A program made the translations under genes and the position numbers. From contig BLXT01008232.1 in assembly GCA_019648995.1 (NCBI GenBank), forward strand, positions 83,553 through 114,170: a stretch of 30,618 bases of DNA. Reading direction: 5' to 3'. The stretch is from Plakobranchus ocellatus. Taxonomy: Eukaryota; Mollusca; Gastropoda; Plakobranchidae. Below the pieces are notes generated by a model. The model was given only the letters and a program-made list of their open reading frames with translations. It ran no database searches and was not told the DNA's origin. Positions 12,056-23,000 of this stretch are shown one piece after another (within the stretch, counting starts at the first letter, position 1; each line of letters opens with the position of its first letter).

Positions 12056-12299
12056 TATAAACTTTTATCACTAAACATTTAATAAGTCCTTCAAATTTTA
12101 AAATATGTCACGCAACTTGAAACCGTAGTAACTCACAATTGATCCTTGAAGAAAATATTATCTTCGCACGCTTTTTCTTCTTCTTAGAGTTAGATCAGCA
12201 CTATTTTGTGAAATAAATATATCTTTAACATTTCAATAGTCTGTTCAGGCGCAAAATTGAAAGAAAAGTTTTGAATGCTTTATTTTTTTGCGCATAGTG

Positions 12300-12430
12300 T
12301 GTCTACTTCAAACGGTTTCTGGTTTCTAAGCCCACACCATGCCAAGGCATTGATGGGACACGAACCCGTCATAGAAAGGTATCCATAGATTTCACTACCA
12401 CTGTCTTCCTAACGACTCGCTTCAACGGAT
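12300..12430 (-). mobile_element. tRNA-derived SINE-like fragment
   Basis: Read on the - strand there is a good RNA polymerase III B box, ACGGGTTCGTGTCCC (about 12355-12369). About 40-50 bases upstream is an A-box-like GCGAGTCGTTAGG (about 12410-12422). The order and spacing are those of a tRNA-derived promoter. No clear tail or flanking duplication was identified, and the family is not named. Confidence 0.5.
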
Positions 12431-14387
12431 ATTATATTCTAAGAATTCATTTATCGACCTGCTTGAACACACTTGAGTTCCAAAATACCGTAAAACTTAG
12501 CCAAACTTCGCTGAAACCAATCTATGCTGCTTTTAAAAATAATTAAATACAACCTTAAAGGTAGGGTATTTTTATTGGCCTCAAAGAGGGCGAAAATTAT
12601 GCAATATAAATTTGTGTGTAATGTTTAGCTTGAAATATGCCAACGAGAATCACCAAAGCTTTCTTTCAAACAGAAAACATTTTCTTAATGTAAGAAGTGC
12701 ACAAACTTTTCATATTTTGCACCATTCTATTTAGTTGTATGCGTACAATGTCCAACACATCAAACAGACAAAAAGAGACAGTTTAGTTCCAGAGATTGCA
12801 GTCATACTCAACCACGCAATAGGCTACGCTGCATGCATTCTTGCTTAAGTACACAAATCGTAAAATGAAAGATTAAGGCTATAGCACGCAAGGGATTCCT
12901 TTGAGCATTGAAAACTTATTACATTCAGCAGTAATTCTACATAGTATTGGAATATGAGAAGAACAATAACTCAAAACAGTTATTATATTTTATGCTATGA
13001 AACTGATTATAGAATCCACAAAATGTTCCTTTCTATATTAATATTTACATTTAAAGCCTTACAGTGTGACAATAAGCCCTTGGGTTTTCTTCCTACTTCT
13101 TCTCTAGTGAATCACAGTGAATGAGTCAATCAGCTATTTCTTCCAATAGTAAATCGCCGATAGACAAGCTATATCATCTCCAAATGACAAAAAAGTAACG
13201 ACGCTCTTCTTTTTTAATGTGGTAGCGACGTCACTGAGACCCCAGAGCACACTTCAAGTCTCAGTGGTACACCAGCACTTTCTGCAACTTTCAGTGACTT
13301 CCAGCTCCTTCTTTAAATGTCATCAACACCCCGGCTCTTTCATAAAGCTTCATTACCGCACCCATGCTTTGTGCAAGAGCAACCGAGACGACATCGTCTT
13401 TACTTGCAAGACGTCCATAACATAAATTTTTTTACCTGTATTTATCTTAGAGCTAATTCGATCTTAAAAAAAATAGACCAAATTAGGCTAAAGTTCCACA
13501 AAAACCGCAAGCCCAAATAAAAAAACCAACACTTTTATGAGAAGCAATGCTCCAATCGCGATCAAACTATTTACACTGGGCTTTTGTGATTACCGCCATC
13601 GCAGGAGATCTACTGCGTGACAGTGATTTCCTTTCACATCTGATTTTGCTAAATATTATATATTTCATAATGGAAAAATACCACCTTGTTATTCTCAAAC
13701 AACTTCAAGGTTGTTCGGGAATGTTGCATCACCATTGATAAATCAAATAAACTTAGATACAATGATGTCGATGTTAGCCATTTACTGATTTTTTTCTGCC
13801 GAAAAATTATTAACGAGGTGATTTCTTTATTCGCAACAAATGCAGGGGTATTGGGAACAGGGTCCTGATTTTTTTTTCTTTTTTGGTAAAGTGTGTTGTG
13901 ATGTGAGTAGAGTGCAGCCTTTGCTTTTGTATTTACAAAGACATATGCAAGTCTTAGGACATCTAGCTAGCCAGCTGGTGCCCGATGACAAGGGAGAAGG
14001 TAAAATTCATTCGTGAGGATCAGGAATGAAACTGGTCCCTGTTGGCTTGATAGTAAAACGCCCTGTCTTTGGTACCACTGCCGACCCCATCCTAGTAAAA
14101 GTCACTGTGCAATATTAATAAAAAATACATGAAAAAGCAATCTGCAATGGGTGCCACAGCTCACCTTTAACCTGATTCTGTGAGTTGTGGAGGAACAATG
14201 ACAAATCAATGCATAAGCAATCTGCAATGTAAAGGCACATTAGCTTGCCTCAATATGCCGCAGCTCGCCTTTGACTTGATTCTTTCAGCTGTGACTTCGC
14301 AGATGTGTACATGATAAATCAATCACAGCTAGGGTGTGCAGACTTGATCTGCTAGTAAAAGACACATTGATACTTATAACATCAATG
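12431..14387. other. Intergenic upstream of gene B, no gene seen
   Basis: AT-rich sequence. Short ORFs at 13219-13520 overlap in several frames and could be a fragment of an old coding sequence, but no motif is recognisable. A diverged 80-base tandem doublet lies at about 14135-14290. Confidence 0.5.
14135..14294 (+). repeat. Diverged tandem doublet, offset 80
   Basis: AAGCAATCTGCAATG occurs at 14135 and again at 14215. Both copies are followed by related CAGCTC(A/G)CCTTT and TTGATTCT-type segments. Confidence 0.65.
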
Positions 14388-14609
14388 GTAGCAGTAGTAG
14401 TAGTTGCAGTATTAGCAGCAGCAGCAGCAGCAACAGCAACAGCAGCAGCAACAGCAGTAGTCGTAGTAGTGCTAGTAGTGGTAGTGGTGGTAGTAATAGT
14501 AATAATAGTAGTTATAGCAGCAGCAGCAGCAGCAGCAATAGTAGTAGTAGCAGTAGTAGTAGGAATAGTAATAGTAGTAGTAGTCGTAGTAGTAGTGGTA
14601 GGAGTAGTG

Positions 14610-14679
<70 letters not shown>

Positions 14680-14755
14680 CAGTAGTAGCAGTAGTAGTAG
14701 AGGTAGTAGTAGTACATGTTGTTGTTGTTGTTGTTGTTGTTGTAGTAGCAGTATG
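14388..14755 (+). repeat. Long imperfect TAG/CAG trinucleotide tract
   Basis: About 370 bases of GTA, GCA and TTG trinucleotide units, with a purer TAG core near 14606-14680 and a TTG block near 14717-14742. The 154-codon poly-Val/Ala ORF and the poly-Tyr antisense ORF are repeat artefacts. Confidence 0.93.
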
Positions 14756-14789
14756 CGTTCTGCAATCTAAAAGCCTATCTAATTTTTTT

Positions 14790-15350
14790 TTACCTTAGCA
14801 TTTTTTCCGATATTTTTAATACTTGCAAGTTCTGAAACGTCTGCTCGGAGCGCGCGGTGCTCCCTACAAGTTACAATGAACTGATCTAGATCTCTGGTGC
14901 GTCCGATCGCCCTGTGTTGCTAGTGGTCTATGAATAGCCCCGGTTTTCCCCGCTTAGCTTAGTTCATACTATTTCCAAGGAAAAAGGAAAACACTTCCTT
15001 GCTCGTCTCACTGTGCTTAGACAGGAACCATTTCAGCGTCTACCTTGAATCTAAAAGATCTAGGTCTTGCCCTGTGTGTGTACACTGGATCAAGCACAGT
15101 GTTTTAACAATAAGAAAATATTACTTTTGTCCATTTGTCAAAATTTATGTTCGTTAACTACTAGATCTAGTTAGTTCTTTCCGGCCAGTACTTTTAATTA
15201 AGTTTTGGTATAACTGCCACGATTCCAACCAACCTAAAGTTAAGAAGCTAACCGAAAGAACTGCTTAGATCTACATCGAACTTGAAGCTTTTCCATCACA
15301 ATTCACTGAGAAAGTTTTTTACTTCCAAGTGTGTTTTTTTTTTAACAACA
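14790..15350 (+). promoter_or_regulatory. Probable 5' flank and untranslated leader of gene B
   Basis: This region lies directly before the predicted start codon of gene B. The 14838-14955 part is richer in C, G and CpG than its surroundings (GGAGCGCGCGG, GTCCGATCGCCC), as expected near a promoter. No TATA box is evident at a decisive position. The assignment is positional inference only. Confidence 0.3.
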
Positions 15351-15361
15351 ATGGCTTCGAG
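15351..15361 (+). CDS. Gene B start exon, 11 coding bases
   Basis: ATGGCTTCGAG is followed by GTAAGT, a consensus AG|GTAAGT donor. It leaves phase 2, which the exon at 16853 needs exactly, giving Met-Ala-Ser-Ser across the junction. The leader is T-rich with AACAACA before the ATG. Because the coding part is so short, this start rests on context and phase alone. Confidence 0.6.
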
Positions 15362-15626
15362 GTAAGTAAATTCTACCAATTGGCTTTGCATAACATTTAC
15401 TTAGTAGTTAAAAAAATAAGGACTAAGTAACAAGAACAAGGAAGTTAAATCTAGAGATTCATAAATCTTTAAAATCCTTATAAATACTGTGAAATCAACA
15501 TTAAAGCTTTAAATATTTTATTGTTGTGCTGCCCAAGTAATTTACCTTGAAATTGTTGCCGTGGACGTTGTTGTTTTTATTATTGTTCTTGTTGTTGATT
15601 TGGTATTTTTACTGTTGTTGTTGGTT

Positions 15627-15685
<59 letters not shown>

Positions 15686-16492
15686 AAAATGTGGGAGAGG
15701 AAAAAAAAAGAAAGTGTATAGACGGAGGGAGAAGAAAGGGGAGGAGGGGCACAAGAAGAAAAAGAACCCGTAAAAAGAAAATGAAGAGGGAGAGAACGAG
15801 TAAAAGTATGCGTATAAGTTATTTGAAAAATCAACTGGTAAGAGAAGAAAAATGAGGAAAGTGTAGAAAACGCCGTGATAGATAATAATGATAATAAAAA
15901 AAAAGGTTCGTGGCGGCACTGGACATAGAGGGAGAAGAGGAAAGGAAAAGAAATATTTGTCCCCGAAGTCGTGGTTTTAAGGAAAGGGAACAGTAAAACT
16001 GAAACTGAAAATGCAAGAGTGAATCAACTAATGTATCGGAAAGAAAAAAAAAATAAAGTTCACCAATGAAATATTAGTTAAAATCCCATTTGACTAAAAA
16101 ATCGACTCTTTTTTTAAGAGCTGGGGAAAATGAATGATTTGTTTCAATCATTTTCTTTTTTTTCATTTTATGGATGAAACATGTCCATGTTCAGAAATGA
16201 TAAGTACCATAAAGATACTAGGGGACGTAATAACAAAAAACAACTCATAACACGAAAGTTATTTCCCATAGAAAGTACAGCGGTCTTTTGTTTGTTTGTT
16301 TGTTTGTTTGTTTGTTTAAAAATATGAACAAGCAATATTTTGTTTTGCCTAGGATTCAACTTCTATTGCTTTGCATTATAAAATTATAAAAATCTTTTTC
16401 TAAGACGGCTGATTCGACTTCGAGCCAGACAGCCTGAGATCACCTTATTGTGGATGAGCTGTTATAAGATCAATTAATTGTGGACCGGATGA

Positions 16493-16550
<58 letters not shown>

Positions 16551-16673
16551 CCAAAATTGACCAATATTCTGCAAGTGTTCTTTTATATTTCATATTGATC
16601 TTCAATTTTGTGAAAGAAAGAGTGCGTAATGTTTATATATCTATCTATCTCTCTATCTATCTATCTATATATA

Positions 16674-16726
<53 letters not shown>

Positions 16727-16960
16727 CACTTGTGTTTCCCTCTTATCGACTTTCCAGGTTAAGGGCTATGTACCTGGTAAGCTGGGAAGCAAAAGGCAGG
16801 TGCTATTAATCGAACTTTTTCATCAATAGTTCTGATTTATTTTTACCAACAGTTTAATCGATGCAAACGAAGATATCCAGAGCGCCATCGATAACTTATC
16901 TAAAAATTTCCAAGAACGATTTGAAGCTTTCGTTTCTACCGTAAGTTGACTGCACCAAAA

Positions 16961-17030
<70 letters not shown>

Positions 17031-20000
17031 TATATTTGTCTGTTTCTCTTTCTTAGAATATAATTCAGTAAAACTTTTAATTGTCAGTAAATCTGAAGGA
17101 TTCAGCCCAAAGCTTTAAAAAATGCTTCATCGTATATACACTGGTTGCTTGCTGTTTTTATCGTATTTCTTCTTGTTATTTCTCTCTTTTTGCGGTTGTA
17201 TGGAACTCTGTTATCTGAAAAAAAAAAATATTTCAGGCTCAAAATATATAAATTTTGACATTTCACATCTCTCTCCTTCTCTTTCTCTTTTAAATGTGTC
17301 CCTCTTTCTCTTCTTTCGTCTCACCTATTCTATGTATTCTTCCTACTCTGCATTTATCTCTCTCGCTCCATCTTTCGTTCCGCGTCTATCTCTTTTTATC
17401 TCTTGTCTCTGTCTATCTGTCTGTCTCTTTCTGTTTGTCTGTCTATCCGTCTTCAGTTTACTTTTCACTCTTTCTTCCCACCTTTTATTTCTCTTCGTCT
17501 CTATCCGCAGGTCTTGTGTAAATCTCAATGTAACCCTCTCCCATCTCTTGTCACCAATAACCTGCTCGTATACCCTTATAGTTTATTTGATGTATTTACA
17601 GAGAATAGATGCAATAAAAGCTTAGCCATAAAATAAAACAGAATTTTAATAGAATGTAACAGTTTTGACTGAGGATACAAATTGGATATGTCCATACATG
17701 AACAAAAGATAACATAGTCAATGAAGCAAACATTGAACAAACATCCTTTATTACAGTTGAAATCAAGCGTGAGATCATCAAGCCGGGCACAAGCTGAAAA
17801 AATCTTTCTATCAGCTATACCTGCCCTGTCTTACAAGTTCCCTGATCCTACAGGTAAGATCTTCCGCCTGTTTATGAATTGCATACTTCCCAAATCCATT
17901 TTAGTGATGGAGGGTGAGAGGTGAGGGAATGGGCTATACTTAACAAAGTGACATTAAACTAATTTTTTTAATTATTTAATCTGTCTTAGTGTCTTCTTGT
18001 ATTTTTATATTTATTCATTTTTCAGTCCCTTCTTTCCCTAGCAATTCTCTTTATCTCCCAATCTCTCTCTCGTGTCTCTTTCTTTCCATTTCTTTCAACT
18101 CTATCTCCTCTTGTCATCCTGCCCCTCTCTCTTTTCTCTGTCTGTCTGTCAGTCTCTCTTTTCCTTTCTTTAACTTTTCGAGCTCTCTTTTTCTTTTCTC
18201 TCATTCTAGTCTTTTTCTTCTCTTCTTTCTATTTTTCTCTCCTCTTTTCTCTCTCTTTTCCTATTTTTTTCTGCTTTTCCCTATTCTCTCTCTCTTTTAA
18301 TCTCTCTCCATCTATCTGTCCGTCTGCTCTTTCTATTCATGATAGTAATACAATGTCCTTTCTCAGTAGCTGTGTTTTATTCCATTGAGATTATGCTTTT
18401 GCACTTTCTATTCTGTTATTAGATATAGTAATACTATTAGGAGCGCCGCTTTAAGCCAAAAAATATAGAAGTTTGAGAGGTAATTGAACTCTTATCTTAA
18501 TGTGAAAGATTTAGAAAAAAGCTCGTATTCATATTTTCATTCAATTTTTTTTCTTAGATTTGGTTCAAAAACATGTTCAAAGAATTGGGTTGTAGTAAAA
18601 AAAATAAAGATTTACCGCTGCTCATAGCCTGTAGTTAAACAAAATTATCTATGGTGTTCTTTTAAAACTGGTGTCGTGAATACATTCTCTATAAAGCAGT
18701 TTATTCTGTGCATAATCCTTGTTTTCTGAGGACTAGCAAGTGATACAGATGAGGAAAACAGTGGTCAAAGTGAAGTTGATTCCCTGAAGGCTGAAATTGT
18801 GAATTTAAAGAAACAACAAGAGAAACTGGAACGTAGAGTTAATTCTGAGAAACAGGAAAGGCAAAACAATTATTCTTCTATCGAAAAGAAGATGAACTCG
18901 ATGAAGAAAAGTATTGCTCAACTTGAATCCAACAACAAGGCACATGTTGACGAGGTAAGGGTTTCATATAAGCTAACATATTATAATACATCATAGTTAG
19001 TAACAATTTCCCTATTTGACTAGTGAACAGGATAATTCTCTATTTTACATTGATTTTCATTTTGAACTGCATGCATCATTTTAACCCTCTTGTTAGTGCT
19101 AGGCGTAAAACTGAACCTCAATGATTTTCTTGTTAAACTACATGCATCGGTTTGAACTTCTTGTAAGCGCTAGGAGTTAAACTGAACTTCGAAGGTTGTC
19201 TTGGTTGCTTAAGACAGGCTTTGAATATTCTATCGAAAGACTGGTTAGTTTATCTTTAGAAATTGATTCAGTGAGAATGATAATAATCAAATAATGGACG
19301 CGGAGACGTCAAAAAGTAATGTCATACTGGACACACTTTTGAATCTTATTTAAAGTACATGTCATCAACCCGCAGGTTTACTGTGGAAGCAAAATTGTTA
19401 TGTATTCATGTTATTATATTCACTTAAAATCCTTAAGGATGTCATATGGAAACGAAGAGATTTACTAGAATTTTATGTGCTTTCGAAAGAAAAAATGGAG
19501 CATAAATTTGAGTTAATTTCAAAACATTAATAGGTATTAAATTGTAGAATTAGCTTAATACATGGGGGGATTCAATCATTCAAACACAAATGTAGAAGAA
19601 GAATAAGAAATTTTATCGGCATCTTCTCCAGACAAGCCGCGAATCGCTCCGCTTTTAATTTGTCTTTGCAACAAATAAAACATGTTTTCTTGTGATGCTC
19701 TTTTTTCCTTGCGTGTGTTTCATCTCCATCTTGTCAACAGCTCTCCAAAGATTTAAAAACATGTGAAAACAACATAAAAGGGCTGAGGAAATTGCAAAAG
19801 GTGTTACAGCAGAGAAATCAGGTTTGTAATATCATAAATCTGGGCTGGTTAGAAGGGTAAAAGAAAAAAAATCCAAACCAACTGATTAGTTTGATACCAA
19901 CGTATTCAAGTGTTCCACTCTTCTGTATTGAAAGCATGCTGAAACGAGATTTTATTCCCGTTATGTCTAGACTCTCAGAATACAACTAGATGTTACTGAA

Positions 20001-23000
20001 CAACGGTATCACATTCTCTGCCCAAGTAGTAAAGTCACTTTAACGGAGATATCCTACCTTCAGTCCAAACGGAATAATTTTCAAATTTTTGTGACTTTTT
20101 ACAAATATAACTTCAGGAGTATGAGTGAGGACCAAATCTAGTCGATAAGTTTTCTTTTGAATCAAGCATCTTCTTCGTAAATTAGCTTTCAAATGTGTGA
20201 ACATCATATATTTTATCTTTCTTTTTTATTCATCTAGTTACACTTTGTTAAAACTAAAAATATGGAATCATAAATTGTTAGCCAATAAAATTACAGATTA
20301 GGCTTTTTAGCATTTTCTTGCACAGTAATCAACGATTCGGGGAAATCAGGATTTCATAGTGAAACACAAGGTCGAGAGCATAAGTATATTAGTTAACTTA
20401 CAATTAGAGTTTTAGGTATTGCTGTAAACCAAAATTCACTGTAAACCACAGAGATCAAAACCTATCACTGTAGATATTATGAAGCGTGCATCGTTTCCAG
20501 AGGGCCAGAGATCTGTAATACCTTATTTTTAAAAATGGTATCGAGTGAGGACCACTACCGCTCTCCTCCATATCCCTCTGTTGAAAAGTTGAAAGTATAA
20601 ACTTTAAGGCCTGCAATTACTTCGTATACAGAGCATTTTAATTCAGTTGTAATATAATGTATTTTACCTACAGTTTCGTCAAAATGTTTCATTTCATGTT
20701 GAATATCAATTTTAAAAAGATGTTTGCAAGTGACATGGCTATCCCTCTTTTTGATAGTCCGATAGCATATGAAAAAACAGGACGATCTACTTACTACCGT
20801 TGTCAATTGGTCTTCAGGCTGGATTTTTTCAAAGAGAGGGTTGGGCTCACATGAGTCTACGTCCACTTGAGGTATGTTTTGAATAACCAAAGACTTAGTG
20901 ATTTGTGTGTCAATAACATTTTGTCAGCTGGTATACCTCAGTAGCATATTGTTGCCTGAAATACCTCAGTGGAATCTTCTTATGATTTTAATCTTGTGTG
21001 CCAGAGTCCAGGGGCAACAGCTTTTCCCATGCCCTCTTCTGGTGCAGGAGCTACGGTCACATCCAAACCACTCAAGGACTTGCGGTAAAGAAATTTAATA
21101 GAATTGGGCATGAATCTCAGACACTTGACACAAACTTTAATCCACCCACCTGTCGGTAAATGGCATAAGTCAGTTTAAAAGCAAATTATGTATTTAGCAC
21201 CTTGCTGTTAACATTGCCAAACTGCTATAGAGAGGAAGATGTGAAAACTTAGATATAGTACTTTTTATGTGATGCTGAGGGCTACNNGGGGGGGGGGGGG
21301 GGGGGGGGAGGTTTGGTTTTTTTTCGCGAAGTTGAATTTTACGTGTTATATAATAGCGGAAGAAAGAAGCATTTTTTCTTTTGCCTTTTGCCGCCTGGGG
21401 GAGGTAGAAAAAAAAGGAGGGGAGGGTGTCTTTTTATGTTAACACATCTCACTGAATTTATGAAAAAACTGCTTTACTGTCTTTCACAGCAGGCGCAATA
21501 TGTTAGTTTTACGGAATTCAAGATTTTGAATAGAACAGAAAGTATTTAAGGTCCTCAACGATCTTGGTTCTTTGCTCGTTTGATAATTTCCTTTTATATT
21601 GGCTGTATAATTATTCAGTACCAGGCCGGACTTATTGTGCCGCAAGTCTGTTCTATATAATTACTAGAATGCTCAGAATCACAGAGCTTTAAGGGTGGAT
21701 ATATTGTGTGACACGCCTGTTCCACACAATTACCAGAGTTCAGAACAAGATGAATTGAAGCTTACAGGCCTTTGACGGGCCAAGGCTTGAACTCGAACCT
21801 GCAACAAAGAGAGCCTTTTGAATGTCAGTTTGTGTTCGCTAGTCTGTGTGTTTTCACGCCACGCACAAGAAAACCAGAGAAAAAAAGGAACAAAAATTGA
21901 GAGAGGTAGATAAAGTGAAAGCACTTGCATGCCTACTTATGCCTCTAGAAAATAATTTATAGTTGTGGGGAGAGGAAAGTACGCTACCAAACCCGGACTT
22001 AGAGATCCTGTTGAAAACAAGCCCTTCCTCTTGGCTCTTTATCGACAGATTTGATATTAATTTCCTTTCTTTCATTATAAAGAGCTTAAGTAGTTAAGGT
22101 CCATTATGCTTAATAATAATAATGTAGGAGGCCTATGGAGACTACTTAGTAAGTAAAAAATGCAACATTTGCCGTTATATTTACCAAAAAATGTAAAAGT
22201 TTGTCACATATTATGTAAGTGTATATGGACAACAATTTTATGTTCTCCAGAAAAAAAAAATCCGTAATCGACACATTTATATCACAGAAACATGAGAACA
22301 CACAATATTATTTTGTTAAGTAAAGTACACAATTAGGTCTATGATGAGAGTGAGCAAGTGGCACCACTATTACAATTGGTTTAGATTTGATATTCTACAA
22401 AGATGACCTTTCAATTTACAATTTGAAATTGTTTGTGATAGTGCAAAGACAAATAGCAATACAAATTAATACGTTAAAAAAGAATAACAAAAAATACACG
22501 ACAGAGAACAGCCCTTCCTTAAATATTATTAAATTCTTTTCAAAATTAATAGCTCTGCTTACAGAAAATAGTGGGGCTATAAATAGAAAGTTAATACTGT
22601 TTTTCGTGTTTGAGCAGTATTAGATCTGAATATTTTAGCCATGTTTGGTGATGATATTATTTTACAATTGATTGAACATTTCTTTTTCATTCAGCTTTAG
22701 CTATCACTCTTTTTCTAGAAGCGCCGAAAGGAAACCCTAAATTAGTGTATTCCACAGGTATGATTCTTCTTTTAAAAGAGCTAAACGGGAACTCCTAGCC
22801 ATTTAGGATTTCAAGAGATATGACTCTCCTCTTAAAACTGCGGAATGGGAACTAGTTACAAGGAATAATATTTGAGTATACTTATGTACTCTCTAGGTTA
22901 AGAATTTAGTTCTTCCTCCAGAACAGGGGCATATAAAACGCAAAAATTAATGCCAGGACCGCAAACATAACCCTTAAGCTACATTGTATTTAGGCCAAGG

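Larger units (their letters stand above)
15362..16852 (+). other. Gene B intron 1 with several microsatellites
   Basis: Contains (ATG)n, (TTTG)n and two long TA/TCTA arrays, listed separately, and purine-rich DNA near 15690-15960. No strong exon was found. Confidence 0.6.

Noticed and set aside
11262..12071. 269-codon ORF
   Set aside because: It spans 634 N bases and TA/TATG repeats, so it is an artefact of the gap.
13219..13520. Overlapping short ORFs with some protein-like composition
   Set aside because: No splice sites in a consistent phase and no recognisable motif; three frames are equally open in parts.
14334..14798. 154-codon poly-Val/Ala ORF and the matching poly-Tyr antisense ORF
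   Set aside because: Generated entirely by a TAG/CAG trinucleotide tract; no non-repeat coding sequence.
16758..16799. Possible exon after TTTCCAG with donor-like GTAAGC or GTGCTA
   Set aside because: The 19-base version breaks phase between the start exon and exon 2, and no family motif supports the 42-base version, although that one would keep phase.
17122..17625. 167-codon Leu/Ser/Phe-rich ORF resembling a membrane protein
   Set aside because: It follows from a TCTC/TCTG pyrimidine tract inside an intron; no independent coding evidence.
17989..18300. 103-codon Ser/Phe-rich ORF
   Set aside because: Composition artefact of a pyrimidine-rich intron tract.
20555..20890. 111-codon antisense ORF
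   Set aside because: No motif, no neighbours on that strand, and it lies inside a gene B intron.
22695..22757. Exon-like segment with TTTTTCATTCAG acceptor and ACAG|GTATGA donor encoding LAITLFLEAPKGNPK
   Set aside because: It is phase 1 in and phase 1 out, while exons 21005-21084 and 23489-23624 join in phase 2. Including it would break the frame. It could be a cryptic or alternative exon.
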